From JABGQS01 sp963674545 (GTDB taxonomy: Bacteria > Bacillota > Clostridia > Christensenellales > SZUA-584): a stretch of DNA of 64,000 bases. Both the position numbers and the translations under genes were made by a program. The DNA lies in contig CAXXFB010000001.1 in NCBI GenBank assembly GCA_963674545.2, positions 2,046,001 through 2,110,000 of the forward strand. The letters run 5' to 3'. The notes below the pieces were generated by a model that was not told where the DNA came from, did not search any database, and saw only the letters and a list, made by a program, of their open reading frames with translations. Below, in pieces: positions 16,289 through 24,729 of this stretch (its first letter is position 1; every line of letters starts with the position of its first letter).

Positions 16289-17492
16289 CGCCGTTTGCAC
16301 TTGTCAGCTCTGCCAGTTTTGCAAAAAAATCATCGTTCTTGCCAAGCTCTTCAAAATCGTCGATAGCTGTAAGCGGCATGGATACGTGCGTGTATATAAG
16401 CTTCTTGCCGCCCGGTATGTTCGGGAGATTGAGTGTAGACTCAACAACGCTGTCAAGGCCGCCGATGTGCGTTATCATAGACGCAGGGTTTATAAGTCCT
16501 TTGGTCATCATGTCAAGCGACTCCCTCATATCGGAAGTGTTTCCGCCGGACGTTCCGACTATATGCGTGTAGTTATAATGCACATTATAGAAGTTAAACA
16601 TTGCGCTGAAAGCTTTGTCGGAAGGCCCTGCAAAGAAGTTGAGGCATCCGTCTTTGGCAAGAAGCGAGTCTCCCTGCTCTACAACGGGCTTCACAGGTGC
16701 CATGACCAGAACGTCATCATATCCTTTGCCGCCTGTAAGCGCCATCATCTCTTCAAGCTTTGCCGGGTCTGAAGTATTGAAATAGTGCAGCTCTACTCCC
16801 TGTTTTGCAGCCTCCTCAACAGTATATATCCTCTGCGCTCTCTCCAGTCTCTTGTCGTCAATGTCCGTTACTACAAGCAGCTTTGGTTTTCTTGGATTGT
16901 GCAGCGCATAGTCTATAGAACCAAGTCCCATCGGCCCGACTCCTGCGAGTATAGCCATGTTTCCGCCTTCAACGATGCCCATATCGTGCACATATTCGCC
17001 CTGACGGGTGTGGTAGAACGCATGGAATGTACCGACTATACAGCTCATAGGTTCAGACAGCGAGCCATAGAAGAAAACGTCGGAATCATATTTCAGCAGG
17101 CAGTCCTGCGTCATAGCTTCAGCAGGTATAACAACATAGGTTGCGTCTCCGCCGATGAAATTATATGAATAGCCCGGCGCATCCTGAGAACCTTTATAGT
17201 TGAACGCCGGCTGAATAGAAAAGTTTTCACCTTCCTTGAACTTGTCTTTCCATTTGTCGCCTACTTTCAGAAGAGTTCCGCAGAACTCATGACCGATTAT
17301 AGTCGGGTTCTCTGCCACGTTGTTCGGAACACGCTTGTGCTCACCGCCCTGAATTGCCGCTTTATAGCTGGACATACACAGGCTGTCCGATACGACTTTT
17401 GCTAATATCTCGTCGTCTTTTATCTCCGGAAGTTCGAACTCTTCCAGCCTTAAGTCCTTTTTACCGTAAATCCTTACCGCTTTGGTTTTCAT
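16224..17492 (-). CDS. Zinc-type alcohol dehydrogenase, sorbose-1-phosphate reductase-like
   Basis: Medium-chain dehydrogenase/reductase of about 422 residues. The GroES-like domain shows DSLCMSSYKAAIQGGEHKRV, with the catalytic-zinc cysteine, and NPTIIGHEFCGTLLKVGD. The Rossmann nucleotide-binding segment is MAILAGVGPMGLGSIDYAL and the strand-2 acid is in VVTDIDDKR. The length and the PNxxxxxPTIIGHE layout resemble SorE-like L-sorbose-1-phosphate reductases. The frame runs to an ATG at 17516, but AAGGAAGGATG points to ATG 17492. It follows a DeoR-family regulator by 89 bases on the same strand, which supports sugar-phosphate metabolism. Its 3' end is part of a repeat array. Confidence 0.82.
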   Translation of the reverse strand: MKTKAVRIYGKKDLRLEEFELPEIKDDEILAKVVSDSLCMSSYKAAIQGGEHKRVPNNVAENPTIIGHEFCGTLLKVGDKWKDKFKEGENFSIQPAFNYKGSQDAPGYSYNFIGGDATYVVIPAEAMTQDCLLKYDSDVFFYGSLSEPMSCIVGTFHAFYHTRQGEYVHDMGIVEGGNMAILAGVGPMGLGSIDYALHNPRKPKLLVVTDIDDKRLERAQRIYTVEEAAKQGVELHYFNTSDPAKLEEMMALTGGKGYDDVLVMAPVKPVVEQGDSLLAKDGCLNFFAGPSDKAFSAMFNFYNVHYNYTHIVGTSGGNTSDMRESLDMMTKGLINPASMITHIGGLDSVVESTLNLPNIPGGKKLIYTHVSMPLTAIDDFEELGKNDDFFAKLAELTSANGGFWSAEAEKFLLENAKPIAEA

Positions 17493-17581
17493 AAAAACAT
17501 CCTTCCTTTCATTCACAAGGTTTATAACCTTTTATAACTCTTTGTTTTTTTGCGCTCAGTCTATAATTTAAACAACAATCT

Positions 17582-18343
17582 TTATACCACCGTTACAGTA
17601 GTCTGCTGTTTTATTTTTTCAACAACTTGCTGCTCTATCCTCGAATCCGTGATAAGTTCATCGATGTCCTTCCACTTGGCGAACTCCACTACTGCCTGCT
17701 TCTTTGCTTTGCTGGCATCGCTTATAACTATCACTCTGTTTCCCGATTCAATCATTGCAGTCTTGATAGCTGCCTCAGAAAAGCTTTCGACACACGGGCC
17801 CTGCCTTCCTGCAAAACCTGAAGTTCCAAGCACTGCCAGATCCACTTTAATCTCCTGCAGGCTTCTTATTGCCCAGTTGCCCACTATTGCATTTGAGTTC
17901 GTGCGTATCCGTCCGCCCAGCACATATGTAGTTATGCCATATTCGTCAAGCACCTGCGCCGCCTTAAAACCGTTGGTAAATACAGTGATGTCCTTTCTTA
18001 TTGCAAGCGCCTTTGCAAGCGCAAACACTGTAGAGCCTGCGTCCAGTATAAGTGACATGCCGCTTTCTATTCTCTTCAGCGCTTCGTTCGCTATACGGGT
18101 TTTTTCCTCCAGATGCGTTACCGACTTTATCTTAAAGCTTGGTTCAAATGCATCACGCAGTGCAACAGCGCCGCCGTATTCTTTCTTTGCAACTCCTTCA
18201 CGTTCAAGGCATATAAGGTCTTTGCGTATGGTTTCGGTGGATACGTCAAAGAAGCTCGAAAGCTCGGAAACCTTTATGCTTCCGTCAGCTATCAACCGCT
18301 TTTTTATATAGTCTCTTCTTTCCTGAACAAGGTGATTGCTCAA
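17582..18343 (-). CDS. DeoR family transcriptional regulator
   Basis: A helix-turn-helix at about residues 6-58 (RRDYIKKRLIADGSIKVSELSSFFDVSTETIRKDLICLEREG) is followed by a DeoR C-terminal sensor domain with SLILDAGSTVFALAKAL, VFTNGFKAAQVL, YVLGGRIRTNSNAIVG and VISDASKAKK. These domains bind phosphorylated sugars. Upstream codons extend the frame to 18574. The TTG at 18343 lies 5 bases after a perfect AGGAGG and gives the usual short DeoR leader (MSNHLVQERRDYIKKRL), so it is taken as the start. It probably controls the dehydrogenase gene downstream. Confidence 0.88.
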   Translation of the reverse strand: MSNHLVQERRDYIKKRLIADGSIKVSELSSFFDVSTETIRKDLICLEREGVAKKEYGGAVALRDAFEPSFKIKSVTHLEEKTRIANEALKRIESGMSLILDAGSTVFALAKALAIRKDITVFTNGFKAAQVLDEYGITTYVLGGRIRTNSNAIVGNWAIRSLQEIKVDLAVLGTSGFAGRQGPCVESFSEAAIKTAMIESGNRVIVISDASKAKKQAVVEFAKWKDIDELITDSRIEQQVVEKIKQQTTVTVV

Positions 18344-18534
18344 ACCGGCCTCCTCTATCATTCCACGTAAATCCAACCAATCCCAACTAATTACAATTAT
18401 AAACTTGTTTTTAGTTTGAGTCAATATCAAAATCCCAATAATTATATAAAAGGCTTTGCAAATGAGTGTTATTTTATATAATATTAGTGTATCTGAAAAT
18501 AAACGCTTAACAGCGGTGTATAAAGGAAATGAAA

Positions 18535-20208
18535 ATGCAGTATAAATCAGACTTGGAAATTGCACAGGCAGCAAAGATAACTAACATTACAAAGATAGCT
18601 CAAAGCCTCGGCATTGAAAAAGAAGAGCTCATGCCGTATGGCTATGACAAAGCAAAGGTAAAACTTTCTGTTATCGATAAGCACAAGCAGAGCGGAGCCG
18701 GAAAGCTGGTTCTCGTCTCAGCTCTTAACCCAACCCCGGCGGGCGAAGGAAAGACTACGATATCGATTGGGCTTGCCGACGCACTCAAACAGTGCGGGCA
18801 AAAAACCTGTCTGACTCTGCGCGAACCATCCCTTGGCCCGGTTTTCGGCATAAAGGGCGGTGCTGCGGGCGGCGGTTATGCTCAGGTCATCCCGATGGAA
18901 GACATCAACCTTCACTTCACAGGAGACCTTCATGCAATAACTGCAGCGAACAATCTTCTTTGCGCACTTATGGACAACCACATACAACAGGGCAACTCGC
19001 TTGGTATAGACCCCCGCCAGATAAGCATAAAGCGCTGCATGGACATGAACGACAGGCAGCTGCGGTTCATAACCTGCGGCCTCGGCGGCAAAGTTAACGG
19101 AACCCCGCGTGAAGAGGGTTTTGGTATAACTGCAGCTTCAGAAGTTATGGCGGTTCTCTGCCTTGCCAGCGACCTTCACGATTTAAAGAAACGTCTTTCC
19201 GAAATAGTCGTAGCATACAGCTACAGCGGAGAGCCTGTTAAAGCGGCAGACCTTAAAGCCCAGGGCGCAATGGCCGCGCTGCTAAAAGACGCAATAAAAC
19301 CAAACCTTGTACAAACGCTTGAAAAAACACCCTGCCTGATGCACGGCGGGCCTTTCGCAAACATAGCTCACGGCTGCAACAGCTTTATAGCCACCAACAT
19401 GGCGCTTCATCTTGCGGACTACGTAGTAACTGAAGCAGGCTTTGGTGCAGACCTCGGCGCTCAGAAGTTCCTCGACATCAAATGCCGGCAGACTGGCTTG
19501 TGGCCGGATGCTGTCGTGCTGGTGGTCACAGTTCGTGCGCTTAAATATCACGGCGGCAAAGCTAAAGATGAACTAAAAGAGCCGGACATCAACGCAGTAA
19601 GAAAAGGTATGGACAACGTATACAAGCATATAGAAAACCTCAAGGATTTCTACGGACTTCCGACGGTAGTCGCAATAAACAAGTTCTATACAGACACAGA
19701 TGAAGAACTCGAGCTTATAAAAGAGCTTTGCGGTAAAAAGGGAGTGACTGCTTCAATCACAGAAGTCTGGGAAAAGGGAGGCAAAGGCGGAGTCGAGCTT
19801 GCACAGCATGTTATAAACATAGCGGAAAAAACAAACCCCGTCCACCCTTACGAGCTTCGTGAAAGCATATTCACAAAGATAGAAAAACAGGCAATAACCA
19901 TATACGGCGCAAAAGGCGTTCAATATTCTACGCCTGCCGCAAAGAGCATAGCTGCGCTTGACAAGGACGGCTACAGCGGTCTGCCTGTCTGCGTAGCAAA
20001 AACGCAGTATTCGCTTTCGCACGATCAGGCGATGCTTGGACGTCCCAAAGACTATGTGTTCGTAGTTCGTGACGTAACGCTATCTGCAGGAGCCGGCTTT
20101 ATAGTCGTGCTTGCCGGCAACATCATGACCATGCCGGGGCTGCCAAAAGTTCCCTCGGCAGAGCAGATAACCATAGACGACGAAGGGCATATAGAAGGCC
20201 TGTTCTAA
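18535..20208 (+). CDS. fhs: Formate--tetrahydrofolate ligase
   Basis: ATP-dependent formation of 10-formyl-THF from formate, an entry to one-carbon metabolism and the methyl branch of the Wood-Ljungdahl route. The protein has 557 residues, the family norm. The P-loop-like PTPAGEGKTT is near 64-73; LREPSLGPVFGIKGGAAGGGYAQVIPMEDINLHFTGD is the family signature. EAGFGADLGAQKF and the C-terminal GNIMTMPGLPKVPSA are also typical. ATG 18529 is too close to AAAGGA; ATG 18535 has 7-base spacing and gives the common MxxKSDLEIAQ start. No other acetogenesis gene is in the window, so a role in acetogenesis is not shown. Confidence 0.97.
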   Translation: MQYKSDLEIAQAAKITNITKIAQSLGIEKEELMPYGYDKAKVKLSVIDKHKQSGAGKLVLVSALNPTPAGEGKTTISIGLADALKQCGQKTCLTLREPSLGPVFGIKGGAAGGGYAQVIPMEDINLHFTGDLHAITAANNLLCALMDNHIQQGNSLGIDPRQISIKRCMDMNDRQLRFITCGLGGKVNGTPREEGFGITAASEVMAVLCLASDLHDLKKRLSEIVVAYSYSGEPVKAADLKAQGAMAALLKDAIKPNLVQTLEKTPCLMHGGPFANIAHGCNSFIATNMALHLADYVVTEAGFGADLGAQKFLDIKCRQTGLWPDAVVLVVTVRALKYHGGKAKDELKEPDINAVRKGMDNVYKHIENLKDFYGLPTVVAINKFYTDTDEELELIKELCGKKGVTASITEVWEKGGKGGVELAQHVINIAEKTNPVHPYELRESIFTKIEKQAITIYGAKGVQYSTPAAKSIAALDKDGYSGLPVCVAKTQYSLSHDQAMLGRPKDYVFVVRDVTLSAGAGFIVVLAGNIMTMPGLPKVPSAEQITIDDEGHIEGLF

Positions 20209-20243
20209 CTATACTGTATATTCTAATATGAGGTGTAAGTGAT

Positions 20244-20708
20244 ATGGACGAAATTCTGCAATTAAAAATCAAGAATGTTCCTACCCAACACAGAAAACAC
20301 GGCAACTTTGAATGCTATAGGCGTGATCTTGTTCCTCTTGGAAGTGCAGAACAATGTACTGTTTCTGTTTATGAAGTTCCTCCCGGCAAATCGGCAGTCC
20401 CTTATCATTATCATTTAAAAAATGAAGAAGCGTTCTATATACTTAGCGGAAGCGGTTCTCTTAAAACACCTGAAGGGTATAAAGATGTAACAGCAGGAGA
20501 TTTCTTGTTTTTCCCTGCAAACGAAAAGGGTGCGCATAAACTAACAAATACATCCGAAACTAAAATGCTTATTTATCTTGATTTTGATACATCTAACGAC
20601 CTTGAAGCTGTGGTCTATCCCGATTCGAATAAGATAGGTGTATGGGGTAAAAAAGTAAGAAAGATCTTCAAGGCAGACCAGGATGTCGATTATTATGAAG
20701 GCGAATGA
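20244..20708 (+). CDS. Cupin domain protein
   Basis: A 154-residue single-cupin protein. Cupin motif 1 is PYHYHLKNEEAFYILSGSG with metal ligands H55, H57 and E61 or E62. Motif 2 is GDFLFFPANEKGAHKLTNTSE with H98. Such proteins bind a divalent metal and act as small dioxygenases, isomerases or sensors; no specific reaction can be assigned. GAGGTG precedes ATG by 8 bases. It is 35 bases downstream of fhs on the same strand and may be cotranscribed. A strong bidirectional terminator follows. Confidence 0.85.
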   Translation: MDEILQLKIKNVPTQHRKHGNFECYRRDLVPLGSAEQCTVSVYEVPPGKSAVPYHYHLKNEEAFYILSGSGSLKTPEGYKDVTAGDFLFFPANEKGAHKLTNTSETKMLIYLDFDTSNDLEAVVYPDSNKIGVWGKKVRKIFKADQDVDYYEGE

Positions 20709-20722
20709 ACAAAGTCAATATT

Positions 20723-20751
20723 AAAAAGGGGATCTTGCGATCCCCCTTTTT
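20723..20751. terminator. Bidirectional terminator between cupin and rsgA
   Basis: AAAAAGGGGATC pairs with GATCCCCCTTTTT around a TTGC loop, giving a 12-base stem with A and T runs outside. Confidence 0.92.
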
Positions 20752-20752
20752 C

Positions 20753-21832
20753 TTACCTTTTATTTTTCTCCTTGGCATGCTGCTTTTTTTGCTTCATCTC
20801 GCCCTTGCTGCCAAACATCCTGTTTATCTTCTCGTTCTCCAATTGCCGGGAATTAAGACCAACGTATGCTGTTTCTCTTTGCAGCTTGCGATAGCTCTCA
20901 TAGCGCTGCATTTCCAGCTCTCCGCTCTCTATAGCAGCTTTAACAGCGCATCCGGGCTCGCTCTCGTGTTTGCAGTCGCTGAATCGGCATCCACTTGCCA
21001 GCTCTTCGATGTCTTTAAACGCACGCCCAAGGTTTCCTGTACTTATCTGAAGCTCACGCATACCCGGTGTATCGATCACTATCCCGCCGTCCGGCAGCAG
21101 CAAAAGCTGCCTGTGGGTCGTTGTGTGTCTGCCCCTGCCGTTGTCACTGCGCACTTCGTTTGTTTTAAGCACGTCCATGCCAAGCAGCCTGTTTATCAGT
21201 GTCGATTTTCCCACACCCGAAGACCCTAAGAACGCTATAGTTCTGCCCTGAGTTAAGTATTTCTTAACGCTCTCATAGCCGTCTTCTTCCATGCTGGAAC
21301 ACACAATGACGTCTGCTCCTATGCTGACGGACTGTGCCTGCGCAAACTTGCTGTCAAGATCATCGCACAAGTCCGCTTTTGTCAGCACCACAACGGGCGT
21401 TGCCATACTGTCCCAGGCTATCGTCAGATACCTCTCCAGCCGCCGCAGGTTGAAGTCTTCGTTTAGCGCCATACATATGAACACCATGTCTATGTTCGCC
21501 GCTACTATCTGCTCCGCATGGGCAGTGCCTGCTGCTTTTCGCACAAATGCGCTCTTTCGCCCCAGGATGCTTCGAATGACTGCGCTTCCTGCACCTGTAT
21601 CAACGTTATCTACCATCACCCAGTCTCCTACTGCCGGGTAGTCCAGCGCACCGTCAGCTGCGTAGCTCAGCTTTCCCGACACCGCTGCCGCAAGTTGTGC
21701 TTCCTCGCAAACTACTTTATATATACTGCCGTGCTGCTGCGTAACCCTTGCAGGCTGCATGCCTTTAAAGCTCATGGTCTGCTTTATAAAACGTCCATCA
21801 AAACCGTATCTTTTTAAGTTATCGTAATTCAT
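20753..21832 (-). CDS. rsgA: Ribosome small subunit biogenesis GTPase RsgA
   Basis: A circularly permuted GTPase that acts in late 30S subunit maturation. An N-terminal OB fold is followed by motifs in permuted order: G4 TKAD (about 150), then G1 GSSGVGKS (about 202-209), then G3 DTPG (about 253). A C-terminal zinc knuckle CRFSDCKHESEPGC (about 283-296) and a basic tail follow. The length of 359 residues is slightly above the usual 290-350. The ribosome binding site is GAGGAAAAA. It stands alone between terminators. Confidence 0.96.
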   Translation of the reverse strand: MNYDNLKRYGFDGRFIKQTMSFKGMQPARVTQQHGSIYKVVCEEAQLAAAVSGKLSYAADGALDYPAVGDWVMVDNVDTGAGSAVIRSILGRKSAFVRKAAGTAHAEQIVAANIDMVFICMALNEDFNLRRLERYLTIAWDSMATPVVVLTKADLCDDLDSKFAQAQSVSIGADVIVCSSMEEDGYESVKKYLTQGRTIAFLGSSGVGKSTLINRLLGMDVLKTNEVRSDNGRGRHTTTHRQLLLLPDGGIVIDTPGMRELQISTGNLGRAFKDIEELASGCRFSDCKHESEPGCAVKAAIESGELEMQRYESYRKLQRETAYVGLNSRQLENEKINRMFGSKGEMKQKKQHAKEKNKR

Positions 21833-21983
21833 TTTTTCCTCCGTATAGTTTTTGATGACTTATGGAGGGTATTACATTTAGTTTTGTTTTAACCCCTCCT
21901 TTCCTCTCACAATCTCCAACGTATATATTTTAAGCATAAAACATTTCTCCTTTCGCTAAATTTCTCTCATTATACCAGATATT

Positions 21984-22781
21984 TTAACAAGCATTCAATT
22001 CAAAAATTCCGTCCTGCTTTTCAAACAGTCTCTTCATTAGCAGCACAAAGACAATGCTAAGCACAGCTACTCCGAATAAAAATGCTTCGGAAGCAAGCAC
22101 TCCAACGTTCTGAGCTATCATTACAGCACCGAAATTGGCTGCACCGTGTATGAATATCGCAAGGAACGTATAGCCAATGTTGCGCTTCCTTACGCCATAC
22201 AATACCATTATAGACAGCGCTATTTGAAGACATATAGCAAATATCCGCTCTATACCGCCATATAAGAACATAACAGGTGCAGTGTCAACAAGCGCACTTA
22301 TAGTCGGCTGCAGCGCATCCCCAAGCATTCCTTCCAGCGAAGACAGCGCTCCTGTGTTTATCACAACAGAGAAAACAATATTTGAAACATAAGCAATTCC
22401 GATCAGTATAACGGCTTCAATACCGCCGTGGCCAATACCATATGCGAGCCCGTGGCGAAACTCATGCTTTCTTTTGAGCATCACCTTGAATGCAAAGTAC
22501 CTGCCGAACTCTTCAAATATCCCTGCGGACAGAGACAGCAAGACAATATACAAAATCCAGTTGTTCTCTATAAATACTTTTCCGAAATCGGATATTTGAA
22601 ACAGCGACAAAAGAGTGCTTCTTAAAAATATCTGCAGCACAAAGAATACTATCATGCCGCTGGCAACTGCCCAAAAGCCCGGCTTATACTTCTTCATCAC
22701 CCAAATTGTCAGCCCGACAGGCAGTCCTATGGCTATCAGCAGCGAAACTGCCATGAAAACAAACGATAATGCGGGTACCAT
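21984..22781 (-). CDS. YhfC family intramembrane metalloprotease-like protein
   Basis: About 265 residues with seven or eight hydrophobic helices. Family motifs are FEEFGRYFAF (glutamates in a membrane helix), GLAYGIGHGGIEA and AIFIHGAANFGA, the set of Glu/His pairs expected for the YhfC/PrsW-related intramembrane proteases. The frame opens upstream to 22820, but GAGGAGGGATAAAA sits just before ATG 22781. It is the last gene of a GntR-DUF1648/DUF5808-YhfC operon, 13 bases after the previous stop. Protease activity is inferred from family only. Confidence 0.83.
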   Translation of the reverse strand: MVPALSFVFMAVSLLIAIGLPVGLTIWVMKKYKPGFWAVASGMIVFFVLQIFLRSTLLSLFQISDFGKVFIENNWILYIVLLSLSAGIFEEFGRYFAFKVMLKRKHEFRHGLAYGIGHGGIEAVILIGIAYVSNIVFSVVINTGALSSLEGMLGDALQPTISALVDTAPVMFLYGGIERIFAICLQIALSIMVLYGVRKRNIGYTFLAIFIHGAANFGAVMIAQNVGVLASEAFLFGVAVLSIVFVLLMKRLFEKQDGIFELNAC

Positions 22782-22794
22782 TTTTATCCCTCCT

Positions 22795-23910
22795 CTATCC
22801 TGCCAATACAGCAGAAACAATAGCTATTGCGGCTATCACACCGATTACTCCGACGAATATCAGTATCGCAGCAGGGCGTCCGAAGTTTATCGTAAAGCCG
22901 ACTCCGAAACGCTTTTCAACGAACAATGCAGGGTCTTGCTTGTTCACATAGAACATTCCGCCCCTCCAATACTTGTCATCGTCTCTGTTTATTTTTTCGC
23001 CGTCGACCGTTTTGCCTGTTCTTATCCTGCTTCCGCTCTGTCCTGTTATAACAGCCAGTATTATAGCAGCAGCCACAATTGCTCCGGTTATTGCTATTGG
23101 CAGCCAAAGCACCATCTGCTGTGGTATCCAGCCAACAAACCACATTTGAGTTACTGCAAACACAAGCATCAGTGCAATTCCCATGAAAACAGTGAAAGCA
23201 GACCACCGATAACGAAACTTTGTATTCTGGGCAGATGAAACCTCCGGCTGATCCGGGTCTATGACCGGCGGCGTCCTTCCCATCATCCAATATACAAAAC
23301 CAATGATCAGTGCCATTGCCGCCTGCATCGCCGGAGCGAACATTACCAGCCCAAAGCTCTTGTCTACTATCCTCGTCGGGTTTCCGGCGGCGTCCATCTG
23401 CATAGTCACTTTATCAGGTATCTGGTCATAAAGCAGTATGCCAAGCAGCAACGTACCGATTATTATAACAGCATACACAAGAAACCATAGTGCGCTTACA
23501 GCCCGCTTCGATAAAGAAAATTTAGTGTCCGCCACCATTCTTTGTGATGCTCCATCATCCCAGCCAAGCTCCTTTTTAAGCTGCTTTACCTGTTTGTTTC
23601 CGCCAAGGTAGAACGGCAGTATTACCAGCACATACACCAACACAAAAGCCGTCAGTACGCTTATCGCCGCAGACTCCTTCATAATGAAGAACGGTATAAT
23701 GCTAAGTGCGATTACTAATATTCCTGAAACTATCACTCTTATTGAAAACTGCCTGCGCAGCTTTTTCAGGCGCTCATCGTCGTAGACTGAAGACGGTATA
23801 GACACTCCGAACGTCAACGTTTTTCTGCTTATATAAGGCATTATCGAAAAAACCACGATAAGCGGTACATAGCATATCGCAAAAGTCAGTATAATCATTC
23901 CAACATTCAT
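22795..23910 (-). CDS. DUF1648 / DUF5808 membrane protein (SdpI-like)
   Basis: A 371-residue multi-pass membrane protein. After two or three N-terminal helices comes a DUF1648-type segment (LYDQIPDKVTMQMDAAGNPTRIVDKSFG, shortened here), known from SdpI-like immunity proteins. Near the C-terminus is a DUF5808-type motif (DDKYWRGGMFYVNK...FVEKRFGVGFTINFGRP). The start is taken as ATG 23910, 9 bases after AAGGAG; a TTG at 23916 is too close. It begins two bases after the GntR stop. The partner regulator and family suggest envelope stress or bacteriocin tolerance, but this is inference. Confidence 0.8.
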   Translation of the reverse strand: MNVGMIILTFAICYVPLIVVFSIMPYISRKTLTFGVSIPSSVYDDERLKKLRRQFSIRVIVSGILVIALSIIPFFIMKESAAISVLTAFVLVYVLVILPFYLGGNKQVKQLKKELGWDDGASQRMVADTKFSLSKRAVSALWFLVYAVIIIGTLLLGILLYDQIPDKVTMQMDAAGNPTRIVDKSFGLVMFAPAMQAAMALIIGFVYWMMGRTPPVIDPDQPEVSSAQNTKFRYRWSAFTVFMGIALMLVFAVTQMWFVGWIPQQMVLWLPIAITGAIVAAAIILAVITGQSGSRIRTGKTVDGEKINRDDDKYWRGGMFYVNKQDPALFVEKRFGVGFTINFGRPAAILIFVGVIGVIAAIAIVSAVLAG

Positions 23911-23912
23911 AA

Positions 23913-24305
23913 TCAATAACTCCTTTTTGTCATTACTCCTTCAAACGCATCGTTACAGATGCTAAGCCACTCTCCGGCCTTTACTCCTCTGCACAACGCT
24001 TCGACCGCATAAGGCCGCAGCATCTGCGTCAACTGCCGCAGATATTCTTCGTTTGCAGCATAAGAAGATTCCGGGTTTATAACTGCACCGCGGCTCCTGT
24101 GCACAGACAAAAACCCTAAGTCCTTCAGCTGTGCGTACGCTTTGGCAACTGTGTGCATGTTGACCGAAAGATCGGCAGCCAACTGCCGCACAGACGGTAA
24201 TTCTTCACCTGTCGAAAGCTCTCTTTTCGCTATCCCTTCAATTATCCGCTGTTTTAACTGCTCATAAATAGGGATTTCGCTCGTCATATCGATTTCGATA
24301 AAAAT
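23913..24305 (-). CDS. GntR family regulator, YtrA subfamily, probable ATT start
   Basis: A short GntR regulator: winged helix (PIYEQLKQRIIEGIAKRELSTGEELPSVRQLAADLSVNMHTVAKAYAQLKDLGFL) and a short helical tail with no large effector domain, as in YtrA. The first ATG (24287) has no ribosome binding site and would drop conserved residues. Six codons upstream an ATT (24303-24305), 9 bases after AGGAGG, gives MFIEID-MTSEIPIYEQL, which restores the family's usual I-E-x-D start. The rare start is inferred. It heads the operon with DUF1648/DUF5808 and YhfC genes and probably autoregulates it. Confidence 0.82.
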   Translation of the reverse strand: MFIEIDMTSEIPIYEQLKQRIIEGIAKRELSTGEELPSVRQLAADLSVNMHTVAKAYAQLKDLGFLSVHRSRGAVINPESSYAANEEYLRQLTQMLRPYAVEALCRGVKAGEWLSICNDAFEGVMTKRSY

Positions 24306-24490
24306 AACGCACCACCTCCTAGTAAATCTATCCGTTCTATATGATATATAACGCCTGCATGTTTGTCAAGCGCTATTTTTCAGTCACAAACTGCTTCATT
24401 CGCCCCATCGCTTTTTGCGTTTCAACAGATTCATATCTTCACAGCTGCCTGAAGTAGATTTCGTACCATGTTTTTCTTTTTCTGCGCATC

Positions 24491-24522
24491 AAAAAAGCCC
24501 CCTGCATAATTGCAGAAGGCTT
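24491..24522 (-). terminator. Terminator downstream of the small membrane protein gene
   Basis: On the minus strand AAGCC-TT-CTGCA pairs with TGCAG-GG-GGCTT around an ATTA loop, followed by TTTTTT. Confidence 0.8.
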
Positions 24523-24539
24523 GCAAAGCTGCCGTTTGT

Positions 24540-24725
24540 CTATTCCCTGCTGTTTCGCACCAGTGTGATTATCGTGAGTATGAACGATGAAGCAAAGAAC
24601 AGATACATGCACACCGAATAGAACGCCATGTTTAGTATGCCGGGGTTATACCTCGTTAGTATAAACATAGTCAGTGTTACGATTATAAGTATAAGGTTTA
24701 TATGCGGTATAAGTTTCTTCAGCAT
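24540..24725 (-). CDS. Small two-helix membrane protein, function unknown
   Basis: A 61-residue protein, MLKKLIPHINLILIIVTLTMF..., with two hydrophobic helices (about 8-25 and 33-55) and a charged C-terminus (LVRNSRE). GAGGAG lies 8 bases before ATG 24725, and a terminator follows its stop, so it looks like a real gene. Its start lies 4 bases after the stop of the glycosidase-like gene, so the two are probably cotranscribed. The family is not recognised. Confidence 0.65.
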   Translation of the reverse strand: MLKKLIPHINLILIIVTLTMFILTRYNPGILNMAFYSVCMYLFFASSFILTIITLVRNSRE

Positions 24726-24729
24726 CGCT

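Noticed and set aside
18344..18534. THF riboswitch or T-box in front of fhs
   Set aside because: I looked for the conserved loops of either and saw none; the region is only AT-rich.
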